Positions 24,249 to 32,603 are shown, counted from the stretch's first letter. The stretch: 45,105 bases of DNA from Actinotignum schaalii (GCF_028864145.1 NZ_JARBHJ010000018.1:1-45105), one strand, 5' to 3'. The notes: generated by a model from the sequence alone, not told the origin. Numbers and translations: made by a program.

Positions 24249-25475
24249 GTGAAAACAGTAGCCGAGCAACTCGATGAATTCTTAAAGGTCGCCCAGCCCC
24301 TGGAGGCTCTCGATGTGGAGCTTGCTGACGCGATGGGGTGTATTCTTGCCGAAAACGTTGTCGCCACTGTTGATGTTCCTCACACCGACCTGGCGGCCCT
24401 GGACGGTTACGCGGTGCGCGCGGACGAAACTTTCGGTGCGGAACCCGCCCGCCCGGTGCATTTCCCGGTGACGGACGATATTTTCGCCGTTACCACCGAC
24501 CGCATTGCCCACACTCCCGGCGCCGCGGCCCGTATTGCTTCCGGGGCGCGGATACCCACCGGCGCGGACGCCGTCGTCCCCCTGATCGACACGGATCACG
24601 GGGAAGCGCAGGTGGATATTACGGCGCGCGTGGCCCCCGGGGAGAATGTGCGTGCGCAGGGCGAGGACCTGCGGGCCGGCACCACGATTCTGGAGGAAGG
24701 CACCCGTATCGGGGCGCGTCACATCGCGCTGCTGGCGGCGGCCGGGCGGGACCGGGTGCGGGTGCGGCCGGCGCCGCGCGTCGTCGTGATGTCCGTGGGC
24801 GATGAACTGGTGGCGCCCGGAAAAGCTTTGGGGAACGGGAAGATTTACGACGCGAATTCGCACGCGCTTGCCACCGCGGTACGTAACGCCGGGGCGGTTG
24901 CGTATCGCGTGCCGGCGGTTTCGGATGACCGGCATATCTTGCGGGAGTCCTTGGAGGACCAGCTGTTGCGCGCCGACGTTATCCTCACCACAGGAGGTTT
25001 GAGTTACGGGGGTGGAGATACCCTCAAAGAGGTCCTGTCCCCGCTCGGGTCGATGAGGTTCGACGCCGTCGCTATGAATCCGGGCCGGCACATCGGGGTG
25101 GGTACCATCGGGGGCGACGGCGCAAATTCGGCGCTCATGTTCTGCCTGCCGGGCAACCCGGTGGCCGCGCTGGTGTGCTTCGAGGTGTTTGTGCGCCCCT
25201 CGCTGCGGAAAATGGCCGGCTACAAGCATGTGACCCCGCGTTCCATCCGGGCCCGGGCGGCGCGCGGGCTGCTCTCCCGGCCCGGTGTGCAAGATTATGT
25301 GCGGGTGCAGGTGTATGGGGATCCGCGTGCCGGTTACGAATTTGATCCGGTGGGGGATGTGGAGCTGCTCTCACTGGCGAATTTCGCGAAATCGAACGGG
25401 CTCGCGGTGGTGCCTGCCGCTCAAGAAAGCGTGGGCATCGGTGATGAACTGGAGTGCATGATTCTTAACGGCTAG
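24249..25475 (+). CDS. glp: MoeA/gephyrin-like protein (Glp-type)
   Basis: This 408-residue protein has all MoeA domains. Motifs include VPHTDLAALDGYAVRADE, GARIPTGADAVVPL, the MoCF domain with VVVMSVGDELVAPG and TTGGLSYGGGDTLKEVL, and FCLPGNPVAALVCFEVF. MoeA inserts molybdenum into molybdopterin. In Corynebacterium glutamicum, however, a MoeA-like protein in the same neighbourhood (Glp) binds FtsZ and a membrane receptor, GlpR, and acts in cell division. Here the next gene encodes a GlpR-like membrane protein and no other molybdopterin gene is in view, so the divisome role is favoured. GTG at 24249 has a GAGGAGG site. Confidence 0.82.
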   Translation: MKTVAEQLDEFLKVAQPLEALDVELADAMGCILAENVVATVDVPHTDLAALDGYAVRADETFGAEPARPVHFPVTDDIFAVTTDRIAHTPGAAARIASGARIPTGADAVVPLIDTDHGEAQVDITARVAPGENVRAQGEDLRAGTTILEEGTRIGARHIALLAAAGRDRVRVRPAPRVVVMSVGDELVAPGKALGNGKIYDANSHALATAVRNAGAVAYRVPAVSDDRHILRESLEDQLLRADVILTTGGLSYGGGDTLKEVLSPLGSMRFDAVAMNPGRHIGVGTIGGDGANSALMFCLPGNPVAALVCFEVFVRPSLRKMAGYKHVTPRSIRARAARGLLSRPGVQDYVRVQVYGDPRAGYEFDPVGDVELLSLANFAKSNGLAVVPAAQESVGIGDELECMILNG

Positions 25476-25523
25476 GTTCAGCTCGAGGAGACAGCCCAGA
25501 TCACCAGTCCCATCCGTCCCACG

Positions 25524-25541
25524 AATAACATCATTGTTATT
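25524..25541. other. AT-rich inverted repeat between glp and glpR
   Basis: AATAACA (25524-25530) and TGTTATT (25535-25541) form a perfect inverted repeat with a 4-base centre, followed by TCTCTC. It may be an operator or a weak terminator. Confidence 0.35.
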
Positions 25542-25591
25542 CTCTCTACGAAAGTAACGGCGCGTCCCTGCCTGAGTGCCCCACGATTGGT

Positions 25592-25597
25592 TAAAGT
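25592..25597 (+). promoter_or_regulatory. -10 box TAAAGT for leaderless glpR-like gene
   Basis: TAAAGT is followed by 6 nt and the GTG at 25604, with no ribosome site, indicating a probable leaderless mRNA separate from glp. Confidence 0.5.
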
Positions 25598-25603
25598 GGC
25601 TGT

Positions 25604-27016
25604 GTGGGGTTCCAGGGATACGCGTTGATGGCAGTGGTTGTGCTACTCATGGTCTATGTCATCCCTGGGGTGTATCGCCGGCGCGTCATCCTCGCGGATG
25701 TGCGCATTGACGAACGCTATTCACCCCAGCTACGCACCCTCGCACTGCCGGACGGAACGGCGGGCGTGGAAACTGGTGGGCCAACCGGGGCTATTTTTTT
25801 CCGGAAGCCGGAGGTCATCATGGCAGAGAACGACGAACGCGATATTCTTCCACCCAATGCGGGGCGTAATGTGCGCACCCTGGCGCGGGAACGCGCGCGC
25901 CGTAAGGCACGTATTTCCCAACGCGCGGCGAACCGCCAGCGCGGTTTCGTGGTTGCGGGCGCTTTAGGCTTGCTTATTGCGGTGCTCGGCGCTCTTGCTT
26001 TTACGACGACGATGCCACGCTGGATTTTCTACGTTGCCGTGGGCATCGGGGTGCTGTACGGGGCCGGCTTTGGGTACTTGCTCAGCGAAATGGGGAAGGC
26101 GACGGCTCGTGACCGCGAGGATATTGCTGAGCTCACCGAGGAACTCGGTATTCGGAAGACCCGCGGGGCACAGCGCCATTCGCGCCGCCCGGCCCGCCCG
26201 CGCCCCGGGCGTTCGGCGGTCTCGGCTGCTTCCGCACATTCGGCTTTGAGTGCGGCCAGCGCGGCGCTGGGAAGCGATGACCTCGGGGCGCTGACGGCTG
26301 ATGCGAGTCGCAGTGCTGACCTGGGGCGGAGTGCTGATCTCAGTCGGAGTGTTGCGAGCGGGAGTGCGGCCACCATGCCAACGGCGGCCTCCGCGGCTAC
26401 CGGTGGCGCAGATGCAGCTGGTGAAGGTGAAGCTGCTGGCGATGCTTGTGATGGTGGCGCTGGCGATGCTCGCGATACGCAGGCTGCGAACGCCGAGGAA
26501 TATGAGGCCGGGGTGAACCCGGGAAAAGCACGGAGCCGGAACGCGGGGGCGCGGGCGCCTAAGCGCCGTTCCGGCATTTCGGTGACCCTTGAGCAAGGGA
26601 TTATTGCCGCGGAAGATTTCGCTCCTATCGCCGGTTCGCGGCGTGAACAAGCGGAGAAACTTCCCAAGCGTTTCGTGGCCGGGGCGGTCCCGCGCCGCCA
26701 GCTGCCTAGCTATACGCTCAAGCCGCAGATCCAACAGCGCACGGTAGCGCCCTACCAGGCTCCAGAAGCTCCCGTTGCTCCGGTGCCCTACCGCCCGAAG
26801 GAGATCGGCGAGCGAGTGACCTTCGTGGATGCGGGGGCGCAAGATGTGGCCGCAGCCGCAGCCGCGGCGCCGGCGAGCCAAGCTGCTTCGCAAAGCACCG
26901 CGCAGGCATCGAAGGCCGAAGCTGCAGTGCCTTCTGCACAAGCGACTGCACCTGCGCATGATGGCCTCGCGGGTGGTGCGGCTTTGGACGAGTTGCTGCG
27001 CAAGCGCCGCGCGTAG
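25604..27016 (+). CDS. glpR: GlpR-like membrane protein with disordered cytoplasmic regions
   Basis: This 470-residue protein has an N-terminal membrane helix (about residues 5-23, YALMAVVVLLMVYVIPGVY) followed by RRRVILADVRIDERYS. A charged linker comes next, then two membrane helices (about 113-130 and 139-158) and a long Ala/Gly/Ser- and Arg-rich tail of about 300 residues that looks disordered. The topology and position next to a MoeA-like gene match GlpR, the receptor that couples Glp and FtsZ to the membrane in Corynebacterium. Sequence conservation outside the first 50 residues is low, so the call rests on topology and synteny. A conserved-looking patch, QLPSYTLKPQIQQRTVAPYQ (about 367-386), could be a partner-binding site. 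Confidence 0.65.
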   Translation: MGFQGYALMAVVVLLMVYVIPGVYRRRVILADVRIDERYSPQLRTLALPDGTAGVETGGPTGAIFFRKPEVIMAENDERDILPPNAGRNVRTLARERARRKARISQRAANRQRGFVVAGALGLLIAVLGALAFTTTMPRWIFYVAVGIGVLYGAGFGYLLSEMGKATARDREDIAELTEELGIRKTRGAQRHSRRPARPRPGRSAVSAASAHSALSAASAALGSDDLGALTADASRSADLGRSADLSRSVASGSAATMPTAASAATGGADAAGEGEAAGDACDGGAGDARDTQAANAEEYEAGVNPGKARSRNAGARAPKRRSGISVTLEQGIIAAEDFAPIAGSRREQAEKLPKRFVAGAVPRRQLPSYTLKPQIQQRTVAPYQAPEAPVAPVPYRPKEIGERVTFVDAGAQDVAAAAAAAPASQAASQSTAQASKAEAAVPSAQATAPAHDGLAGGAALDELLRKRRA

Positions 27017-27086
27017 CTCTGGCCGGCTGGGTGTCCTGGCTGACTGCTGAGTTGCCGCGCCGCGGGTACTAACTGAAAATAGAAGA

Positions 27087-27125
27087 TCGGGGAGTGGTGT
27101 AATAGGAACCACTCCCCGAAGTTTT
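27087..27125 (+). terminator. Rho-independent terminator after glpR-like gene
   Basis: TCGGGGAGTGGT (27087-27098) pairs perfectly with ACCACTCCCCGA (27108-27119) and is followed by AGTTTT. The strong 12-bp stem closes the upstream unit ahead of tRNA-Ala. Confidence 0.88.
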
Positions 27126-27163
27126 ATTCCGGGCCGTTCGGGTGCTAAACTAATCAGGTCTTT

Positions 27164-27239
27164 GGGGCTATGGCGCAGTTGGTAGCGCGTCTCGTTCGCA
27201 ATGAGAAGGTCAGGGGTTCGAATCCCCTTAGCTCCACCA
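27164..27239 (+). tRNA. tRNA-Ala (anticodon CGC)
   Basis: Acceptor GGGGCTA pairs with TAGCTCC. The D arm is GCGC/GCGC. The anticodon stem TCTCG/TGAGA (one G-T) encloses TTCGCAA, giving CGC. The T arm is GGGG/CCCC with TTCGAAT. CCA is encoded (27237-27239). A TAAACT -10 box lies at 27146-27151. Confidence 0.96.
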
Positions 27240-27301
27240 TTCTGGCTGATAAATACTCACGCCACATTTCTGTTCATTCACCGAAGTCCGCTTTTCGGAA
27301 G

Positions 27302-27685
27302 TCAGGGATTCAGTTGGACTTCTTCGGCTGGTAAAGCGTGGACATCCAGATCTAGCGCTGGAGCTTCAGTTTTAACAATGAGCTTTTCAATCCTCCCGAC
27401 AGCCGTGCAGTGCTGTGGAGCATTCGGCGGTGTTCCCTCGATAACTGCCACCTCAATGCGTCCATCAGTTTCCTTGGCGACGGTACGCAACTTGAAACAT
27501 TTGGGGTCACCCGTGATAGCGGTGAAAGTCAGCTCGTGTGAATCTGTGACTTCGTACTTTGTCCAGTTTATTATTTTTTCCGAGTGTGATGCGCCTTCGC
27601 CGCCTGAACAGCCGCATAGCGTAACAATGGCGCTTAGGAGTACGGTTAGCACTCTTCCGATTTGCCTCGGCGGCCATTTAAGCAT
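27302..27685 (-). CDS. Small lipoprotein of unknown function
   Basis: This 127-residue protein has a lipoprotein signal peptide: basic start (MLKWPPRQIGR), hydrophobic core and lipobox LCGC with the Cys near residue 25, then GGEGAS. The mature part is a small, probably beta-rich domain with two Cys (KCFKL, QHC) that may form a disulfide. AGGAG lies 5 nt before the ATG. G+C is lower than in the core genome. It sits between tRNA-Ala and an XRE regulator on the same strand. I do not recognise the family. Confidence 0.75.
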   Translation of the reverse strand: MLKWPPRQIGRVLTVLLSAIVTLCGCSGGEGASHSEKIINWTKYEVTDSHELTFTAITGDPKCFKLRTVAKETDGRIEVAVIEGTPPNAPQHCTAVGRIEKLIVKTEAPALDLDVHALPAEEVQLNP

Positions 27686-27922
27686 TCCGACTCCTAGCGC
27701 GGTTTATCACCCTGTTTTGATGTATGTGCGGATCTTGGAAAGCCGTAACCCCGGTGTTTTGGCCGAGGCTAGGGATCCTTCCGGGGCCTTCGGTAGTTGA
27801 ATCTACCAAACGGCTTGAACATGTCAAGATTGCGCTCGGAGTGGGATTGACCTATCGTGCTGCGCAAGCTTGCCGAGGAGTGGGAGAGTTGCTCGGCAAC
27901 GCTGCTGAAGACAGTTTCGGAG

Positions 27923-28180
27923 CTAGATACCGAGTTTTGCAAGTAGTGCCGATGGGGACAGGTTGAAGGCGGTCGCAATTCCGATGAGAGTGCGCAGGTG
28001 GGGATTCGAAGGTTTCATGTCACCTTTGCGCGCAGATGATCGCCCGTATTCGATTAGCTGCAACTGGTTCGTTTCGATCTCGGCGGCGTGCGCCAACTGT
28101 TCTTGCGTGAAACCATAATCGCGGCGAAGCTGCGCTAAATTCCGCCCAAACTCCTTCGCTTCCTGTGCACCCCAGTCCAT
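27923..28180 (-). CDS. XRE-family HTH regulator
   Basis: This 85-residue protein is almost wholly a Cro/CI-type helix-turn-helix domain. It begins EFGRNLAQLRRDYGFTQEQLAHAAEI, whose key parts are RNLAQLRR and FTQEQLAHAAEIETNQLQLIE, then an insert (RSSARKGDMKPSN) before the last two helices (LRTLIGIATAFNLSPSALLA). In size it resembles restriction-modification controller proteins, and a C5-methyltransferase/endonuclease pair lies 1.5 kb away. A perfect 16-bp palindrome about 35 bp upstream of its start (28216-28231) is a candidate autoregulatory operator. I do not see that sequence before the methyltransferase, so control of that system is not shown. Confidence 0.8.
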   Translation of the reverse strand: MDWGAQEAKEFGRNLAQLRRDYGFTQEQLAHAAEIETNQLQLIEYGRSSARKGDMKPSNPHLRTLIGIATAFNLSPSALLAKLGI

Positions 28181-28215
28181 CACTACAGGATGAGATGCAC
28201 ACCCTCTAGCCGACC

Positions 28216-28231
28216 ACCCTACCGGTAGGGT
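28216..28231. promoter_or_regulatory. Perfect 16-bp palindrome, candidate XRE operator
   Basis: ACCCTACCGGTAGGGT is a perfect palindrome lying between the XRE gene (minus) and the second lipoprotein gene (plus). AT-rich TATTTTGATA is adjacent. Operator function is inferred from its shape and position. Confidence 0.5.
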
Positions 28232-28416
28232 ATTTTGATAGTGGTTCAAGGTTTTGCACCACGCATCCACGCATCCACGCGATCCTGATGGTGGGACAGT
28301 GGGGGAGCGTCCGCTGCCAGAAATGGGTTACTGAGTGGCGGTATCTCCTGGGGTGATGCAGATTTTGTGTGGAACTTAGTGCCTGTTGAATAAAAGGAAC
28401 GACAGAGGAATTTTCC

Positions 28417-29448
28417 ATGAAGAAACGAATCTCAATTCGAGCTGCTGGAGCACTGTGCGGGGTCGCAATGTTGGTCTTATCGGGGTGTTCCGGATCGTCG
28501 ACTTCGCCTGCTTCTAATTCGAGCGGCGCTGGGCAAATGCAAGAAGGTCCGCAGGAACAGAACAGTCCAAGTTTTGCGTCATTAATGCACGGACAATACG
28601 GGCCCGTTGAATCTGTGGTGGTTCAGCTTCCCGAGGACCTCAAGAAAGTGATGGGTGCCGAAGGTGAGGAAATTAGAGTCGAAAAATTCAAAATCACGGG
28701 GCATCCTCTTAAGTCTGCAAAATACTGTGCTGTTGACATTGAAACGACCTTCACTGAAGCTGGCAGTCCGGAACGAGCTGCGCAAGACGCGAGGACGGTT
28801 TTGGAATATGAAAAAGTGGATGAATGGCTGGAATCGTTGAGGTTGTCAGGAAACCGTGAAGAGGTGTACATGGAAAATGCGCTCTTCGCTGCCGCAAGTA
28901 TTTATGGAGGGACTTTCTATCCGACACCTTCCTCGACAGCGGTTTTCCTCGACAAAGCTATAGAGGCCGCAGAGAACGGAGATTCGCGAGCGGATGATAT
29001 ATTAAAGCACTTCGATGAGAGTAGAGTTGATTTCAATCAACTTGTTGCGGACTTTAGGGCGAAACGTGCCGAGGCACACGAAGAAGTTGCAAATATACCG
29101 CTGCCGGATCTGTTTACTTCTCTCGAGGCGCTGGGTGCGGGCTGGATCGGGATTTGGGATAAGATGCGACCGCTTGCTGATTTTAGCGATTCTTCGCCGG
29201 AACCGGGCGTATACGTATCGGAAGACGGAACTAAGGCGATCCGAGTGGGGGACTGTGAGCGTCAAACCGAATCGCAATCGGAAAAATTGGATTTTGAGTC
29301 ACACGGTAGCAATGATCCTTTGCGCAGCAATTCGGTAGCAAATTTGAGTTACAGCGTTCGCAGTGACGGCATGGTCACGATAACCGGTGCCTCTGTAAAG
29401 AAGTATGAACTTGATCCGGCTGGTAATTGGCTAGAGAAGAAAATCTGA
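28417..29448 (+). CDS. Lipoprotein of unknown function, 343 residues
   Basis: The protein has a classic lipoprotein signal: MKKRISIRAAGALCGVAMLV (core) followed by lipobox LSGC (Cys at about residue 24), then a Ser/Gly/Asn linker to about residue 50. The mature domain is mixed, with a beta-rich start (VESVVVQLPEDLKKVMG) and later helices; two Cys are present (YCAVDIE, GDCERQ). I do not recognise a family. GAGGAA lies about 8 nt before the ATG. G+C is lower than in the core genome. It may be a cargo gene of the tRNA-Ala accessory segment, perhaps with the smaller lipoprotein. Confidence 0.75.
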   Translation: MKKRISIRAAGALCGVAMLVLSGCSGSSTSPASNSSGAGQMQEGPQEQNSPSFASLMHGQYGPVESVVVQLPEDLKKVMGAEGEEIRVEKFKITGHPLKSAKYCAVDIETTFTEAGSPERAAQDARTVLEYEKVDEWLESLRLSGNREEVYMENALFAAASIYGGTFYPTPSSTAVFLDKAIEAAENGDSRADDILKHFDESRVDFNQLVADFRAKRAEAHEEVANIPLPDLFTSLEALGAGWIGIWDKMRPLADFSDSSPEPGVYVSEDGTKAIRVGDCERQTESQSEKLDFESHGSNDPLRSNSVANLSYSVRSDGMVTITGASVKKYELDPAGNWLEKKI

Positions 29449-29524
29449 TTCCTTATAGGTGCGCCAAGCTGGGAAGTGCTTTACACCGCGATTAGTCAGT
29501 GGTACCGAAAGGCTGTCGGGGAAA

Positions 29525-29564
29525 TAGGTCGGGGATGGTAGATGATGCTATTGGCCCCGACCTA
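29525..29564. other. 10-bp perfect stem-loop before the methyltransferase gene
   Basis: TAGGTCGGGG (29525-29534) and CCCCGACCTA (29555-29564) are perfect inverted arms around a 20-base centre. No T-run follows, so it is either a weak terminator for the lipoprotein gene or a protein-binding site. Confidence 0.45.
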
Positions 29565-29692
29565 CGCACCTCACCGAACGGCACTGCGGCGCTGAGTACA
29601 TTTCTCAACCAATGTCAATTTGCCGAGATTATGGTGTGAGGGAAGTGGATTGCCCCGAAAGACGCCCCCAGAATTTTGTCGTAGGCCACTGA

Positions 29693-29698
29693 TAAACT
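29693..29698 (+). promoter_or_regulatory. -10 box TAAACT for leaderless methyltransferase mRNA
   Basis: TAAACT is followed by 6 nt (GCGAGC) and the ATG at 29705, without a ribosome site. A leaderless start would uncouple methyltransferase from endonuclease translation, which has its own AGGAG. Confidence 0.55.
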
Positions 29699-29704
29699 GC
29701 GAGC

Positions 29705-31000
29705 ATGTCACAGAGTATTCGTCGTCCTATTGCCGTGGACCTCTTTTCGGGTGCCGGCGGGCTTTCTCTCGGCCTTGAGGAAGCCGGGTATGACGTTACC
29801 GCGTCCGTTGAATACGATCCCATCCACGCTGCCGTCCACGAATTTAATTTCCCCTACGGCAAGACATTCTGCGCGGACGTGCGTAACGTCAGCGGCGCTA
29901 TGATCCGCTCCGAATCAGATATTCAGGACCAAGAGATTCACCTTGTGGCGGGAGGCCCACCCTGCCAGGGCATCTCACTGATAGGTAAACGCGTTTTGGA
30001 CGATGAACGTAATTCCCTCCTCAAGGAATTTGTTCGTTTAGTACTGGAATTGCGCCCGCGCTACTTTGTGATGGAAAACGTTGCGGGGCTAACCGTCGGC
30101 TCGCACCGGCAGCTCCTCGACGAAGTTATCGCACTATTTGTCTCTCACGGGGACTATCGCATTGTCGAGCCAGTATCGGTGCTACAGGCAGCAGATTTTG
30201 GCACTCCACAATCTCGCAAAAGGCTCTTCTTATTGGGATATCGGCAGGACTGCCCGTGCCCCAGCTACCCGAGTCCACGGTATACGCCACGCCGTATCGA
30301 TGGTTCACTCCCGGAAGAGAGTCTGTTCCCGTTGGGTCCCAGTGTCAGTGACGCTCTTGCAGATCTCCCCGATGCAGATACTTTTGAGGAATTGCTGCGC
30401 GGTGACTCGGTGGCGAGTACTGAATATTTGGAACCAAGCCCCTACGCGGCAATCCTGCGTGGTGTCACACAAGATCTGAGGAACTACGCCCGGCCGCGCC
30501 CGGCCGTGGGTAATCGGCTTACTGCATCCGCACGAACAGTTCATACTCAAAAATCAATTGATCGATTCACCGCTACTCTTCCCGGAACAACCGAACATAT
30601 CAGCAGATTCCTTCGGCTTCACCCAGAAGGAATCTGCAATACCTTGCGGGCCGGTACTGCCTCAGACCGTGGTGCGTACACAGCTCCCCGCCCTATTCAT
30701 CCCGTCCATCCTCGGGTAATTACAGTACGGGAAGCAGCACGTTTGCACGGCTACCCGGATTGGTTCAGATTCCACGTAACCAAGTGGAACGGCTTCAGAG
30801 AAATCGGAAACTCCGTTCCTGTCATGCTTGGCCGCGCGGTAGCCGCAGAGCTACTCAAGGCTGATAACGTAACGCCTACCCGCGGTGAATTCACCTCGCT
30901 CGGCGATGAAGCATTACTTTCTTTCACCGCGACCGAGGCCCAAACATATTTTGGCCTGAAAGAACGTGTTATCCCGCAACGTACCAGAGCTGCAGGTTAG
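29705..31000 (+). CDS. DNA (cytosine-5)-methyltransferase of a type II R-M system
   Basis: This 431-residue C5-methyltransferase shows the canonical motifs in order: I (AVDLFSGAGGLSLGLEEAGY), IV with the catalytic Cys (GGPPCQGIS), VI (FVMENVAGL), VIII (FGTPQSRKRLFLLG), a target-recognition region at about residues 200-345, IX (ITVREAARLHGYPDWF) and X (EIGNSVPVMLGRAV). It transfers a methyl group from SAM to cytosine C5 and protects host DNA. The next gene, 9 bp downstream, encodes a PD-(D/E)XK-like protein, so this is the modification half of a type II pair. The recognition sequence cannot be read from the sequence. Confidence 0.95.
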   Translation: MSQSIRRPIAVDLFSGAGGLSLGLEEAGYDVTASVEYDPIHAAVHEFNFPYGKTFCADVRNVSGAMIRSESDIQDQEIHLVAGGPPCQGISLIGKRVLDDERNSLLKEFVRLVLELRPRYFVMENVAGLTVGSHRQLLDEVIALFVSHGDYRIVEPVSVLQAADFGTPQSRKRLFLLGYRQDCPCPSYPSPRYTPRRIDGSLPEESLFPLGPSVSDALADLPDADTFEELLRGDSVASTEYLEPSPYAAILRGVTQDLRNYARPRPAVGNRLTASARTVHTQKSIDRFTATLPGTTEHISRFLRLHPEGICNTLRAGTASDRGAYTAPRPIHPVHPRVITVREAARLHGYPDWFRFHVTKWNGFREIGNSVPVMLGRAVAAELLKADNVTPTRGEFTSLGDEALLSFTATEAQTYFGLKERVIPQRTRAAG

Positions 31001-31009
31001 GAGATTGGG

Positions 31010-31807
31010 ATGGCAAGCCAGAATAGATACGCACAACTCATTAATTGGGTGTTTCATCGTCATTACAAAAACGGCGACACGGAAGTATTGTGGGAACGCC
31101 ACGAACTGATCGAGGCTGCGCAAAACCTAGATGTTGCCGTTCCGAAAAACCTCGGCGATGTCATCTACTACGTAAGATTCCGGGCTCCTATGCCACCAGA
31201 AGTAGCCCAGGCAGCTCCTGATGGGAAGGAATGGGTGATCAGGGGGCGAGGGCAGGGAAAATACGCCTTCCGTTTAGTCAATCGGATCAGAATCACACCT
31301 AGCCCCGCACTGGCGGTGATAAAGCTTCCGGATGCTACCCCTGAAATTGTTTCCAGTGCTGCGCTTGGGGACGAGCAAGCACTCTTAGCGCTCGTACGCT
31401 ACAACCGCATTATCGATATTTTCCTAGGTATTGCGGCATATTCGCTTCAAAACCATTTGCGCACATCGGTTACTGATATCGGCCAAGTAGAAACTGATGA
31501 AGTATATGTCGGAGTTGATAGCAATGGCCGCCAATACGTTATTCCAGTGCAGGCAAAGGGGCGCCAGGACGACATCGGTATTACTCAGACCGAACAAGAC
31601 ATCGCCTTATGCGCTGAAAAATGGCCACATCTTGTGTGCCGTGCAGTCTCGGTGAAATTTGTTTCTGGACGGCGTCTCGCCATTTTCGAGTTGACTGTGC
31701 AAAATGACGAAATTCGAGTAGTGCGGGAAGCCCATTATGATCTGGTTCCTGCGCACGATATTTCACCCGATGATTTACTCCAGTATGGACAGATAGCTAG
31801 CCGTTGA
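31010..31807 (+). CDS. Putative type II restriction endonuclease (PD-(D/E)XK variant)
   Basis: This 265-residue protein lies directly downstream of the methyltransferase with its own AGGAG site. An N-terminal region contains YYVRFRAPMP and IRGRGQGKYAF. A nuclease core lies at about residues 160-200: VETDEVYVGVD supplies acidic residues and VIPVQAKGRQDD supplies Q-x-K in place of the usual D/E-x-K. Gln at that position is known in some PD-(D/E)XK enzymes. Function as the cognate nuclease is inferred from context and this motif. No frame damage is seen, so the system looks intact. Confidence 0.82.
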   Translation: MASQNRYAQLINWVFHRHYKNGDTEVLWERHELIEAAQNLDVAVPKNLGDVIYYVRFRAPMPPEVAQAAPDGKEWVIRGRGQGKYAFRLVNRIRITPSPALAVIKLPDATPEIVSSAALGDEQALLALVRYNRIIDIFLGIAAYSLQNHLRTSVTDIGQVETDEVYVGVDSNGRQYVIPVQAKGRQDDIGITQTEQDIALCAEKWPHLVCRAVSVKFVSGRRLAIFELTVQNDEIRVVREAHYDLVPAHDISPDDLLQYGQIASR

Positions 31808-31853
31808 TAGGTATTGAACACCACGGCCGGAATACCTGGTGAAAATCAATCAT

Positions 31854-31886
31854 GGTGGGCCAGCAAGAAACTCTCGCTGGCCCACC
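31854..31886. terminator. Hairpin between the R-M genes and the ABC operon
   Basis: GGTGGGCCAGC (31854-31864) pairs perfectly with GCTGGCCCACC (31876-31886) around 11 bases. It lies between convergent transcription units and probably acts in both directions, though no good T-run flanks it. Confidence 0.65.
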
Positions 31887-31958
31887 GGTGTTGATATACG
31901 TGGGCAGATGCAGCATGCGGGTAGGCGTGAGCCGCTGTCACCCACTGTCTCGCCCCGC

Positions 31959-32603
31959 TTAGCGTACAGCCGTACGCTCGGTGAGGCGCCGGTGGGAGAG
32001 CGTGAGAACGCGATCCGCGCCGCGGGCAATATCCGCGGAGTGCGTGACAAGAATGACGCACTTGCCGTGCAGATGTGCGGCGTCGTGCAAAATCTGGACC
32101 ACGCCACGCGCGGTATCCTCATCAAGATTCCCCGTCGGTTCGTCCGCAAGAATCACCGGCGCGGGGGAGGCCAGCGCCCGTGCAATCGCCACCCGCTGCT
32201 GCTGCCCACCGGAAAGCCGCAGCACATTACGGCGAATCTCATCCTCACTCAACCCCAGCTCCAGCAGCACGGAACTATCCGCCCGCCGATCCACCAACCG
32301 TACATTTTCCAGCGGCGTCAAGTAATCAATGAGATTGTAATTCTGGAACACCAGCGAAATATGGGCACGGCGGTGATGGGCATAGCCCGTCGTCGCAATA
32401 TCTACACCCTCAAAAAGCACCGCGCCCTTCGTGGGCGTATCCAAACCCGCCAGCAAACTCAACAGTGTCGATTTCCCGGCACCCGAAGCGCCCAGCAGCG
32501 CCGTAACTGTACCCGGCTCGAAACCCGCGCACACATCGGTCAGCACCTTCGCGCCGCTACCCGGGTAGCTATAACTCACGTGATCAAGTTCCATAACATT
32601 CAT
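31959..32603 (-). CDS. ABC transporter ATPase (MacB/LolD type)
   Basis: This 214-residue ATPase has Walker [11 protein letters not shown]-loop LVFQNYNLI, signature LSGGQQQR, Walker [14 protein letters not shown] and H-loop VTHS. The NYNLI and GNLDE features fit the MacB/LolD/FtsE group, which powers FtsX-like permeases without transporting through them in the usual way. It is the last gene of a three-gene minus-strand operon after two FtsX-type permeases; the gap to the preceding gene is 9 bp. AGGAAAAG precedes the ATG. Confidence 0.93.
   Translation of the reverse strand: MNVMELDHVSYSYPGSGAKVLTDVCAGFEPGTVTALLGASGAGKSTLLSLLAGLDTPTKGAVLFEGVDIATTGYAHHRRAHISLVFQNYNLIDYLTPLENVRLVDRRADSSVLLELGLSEDEIRRNVLRLSGGQQQRVAIARALASPAPVILADEPTGNLDEDTARGVVQILHDAAHLHGKCVILVTHSADIARGADRVLTLSHRRLTERTAVR

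Noticed and set aside
28258-28281. Short direct repeats of CGCATCCA as a possible CRISPR or iteron
   Set aside because: Only two to three 8-9 bp copies without spacers or replication genes; too small to support either.
12415-31890. Integrated element bounded by tRNA 3'-end direct repeats
   Set aside because: No second copy of the tRNA-Arg or tRNA-Ala 3' end was found downstream and there is no integrase, so no att sites can be claimed.
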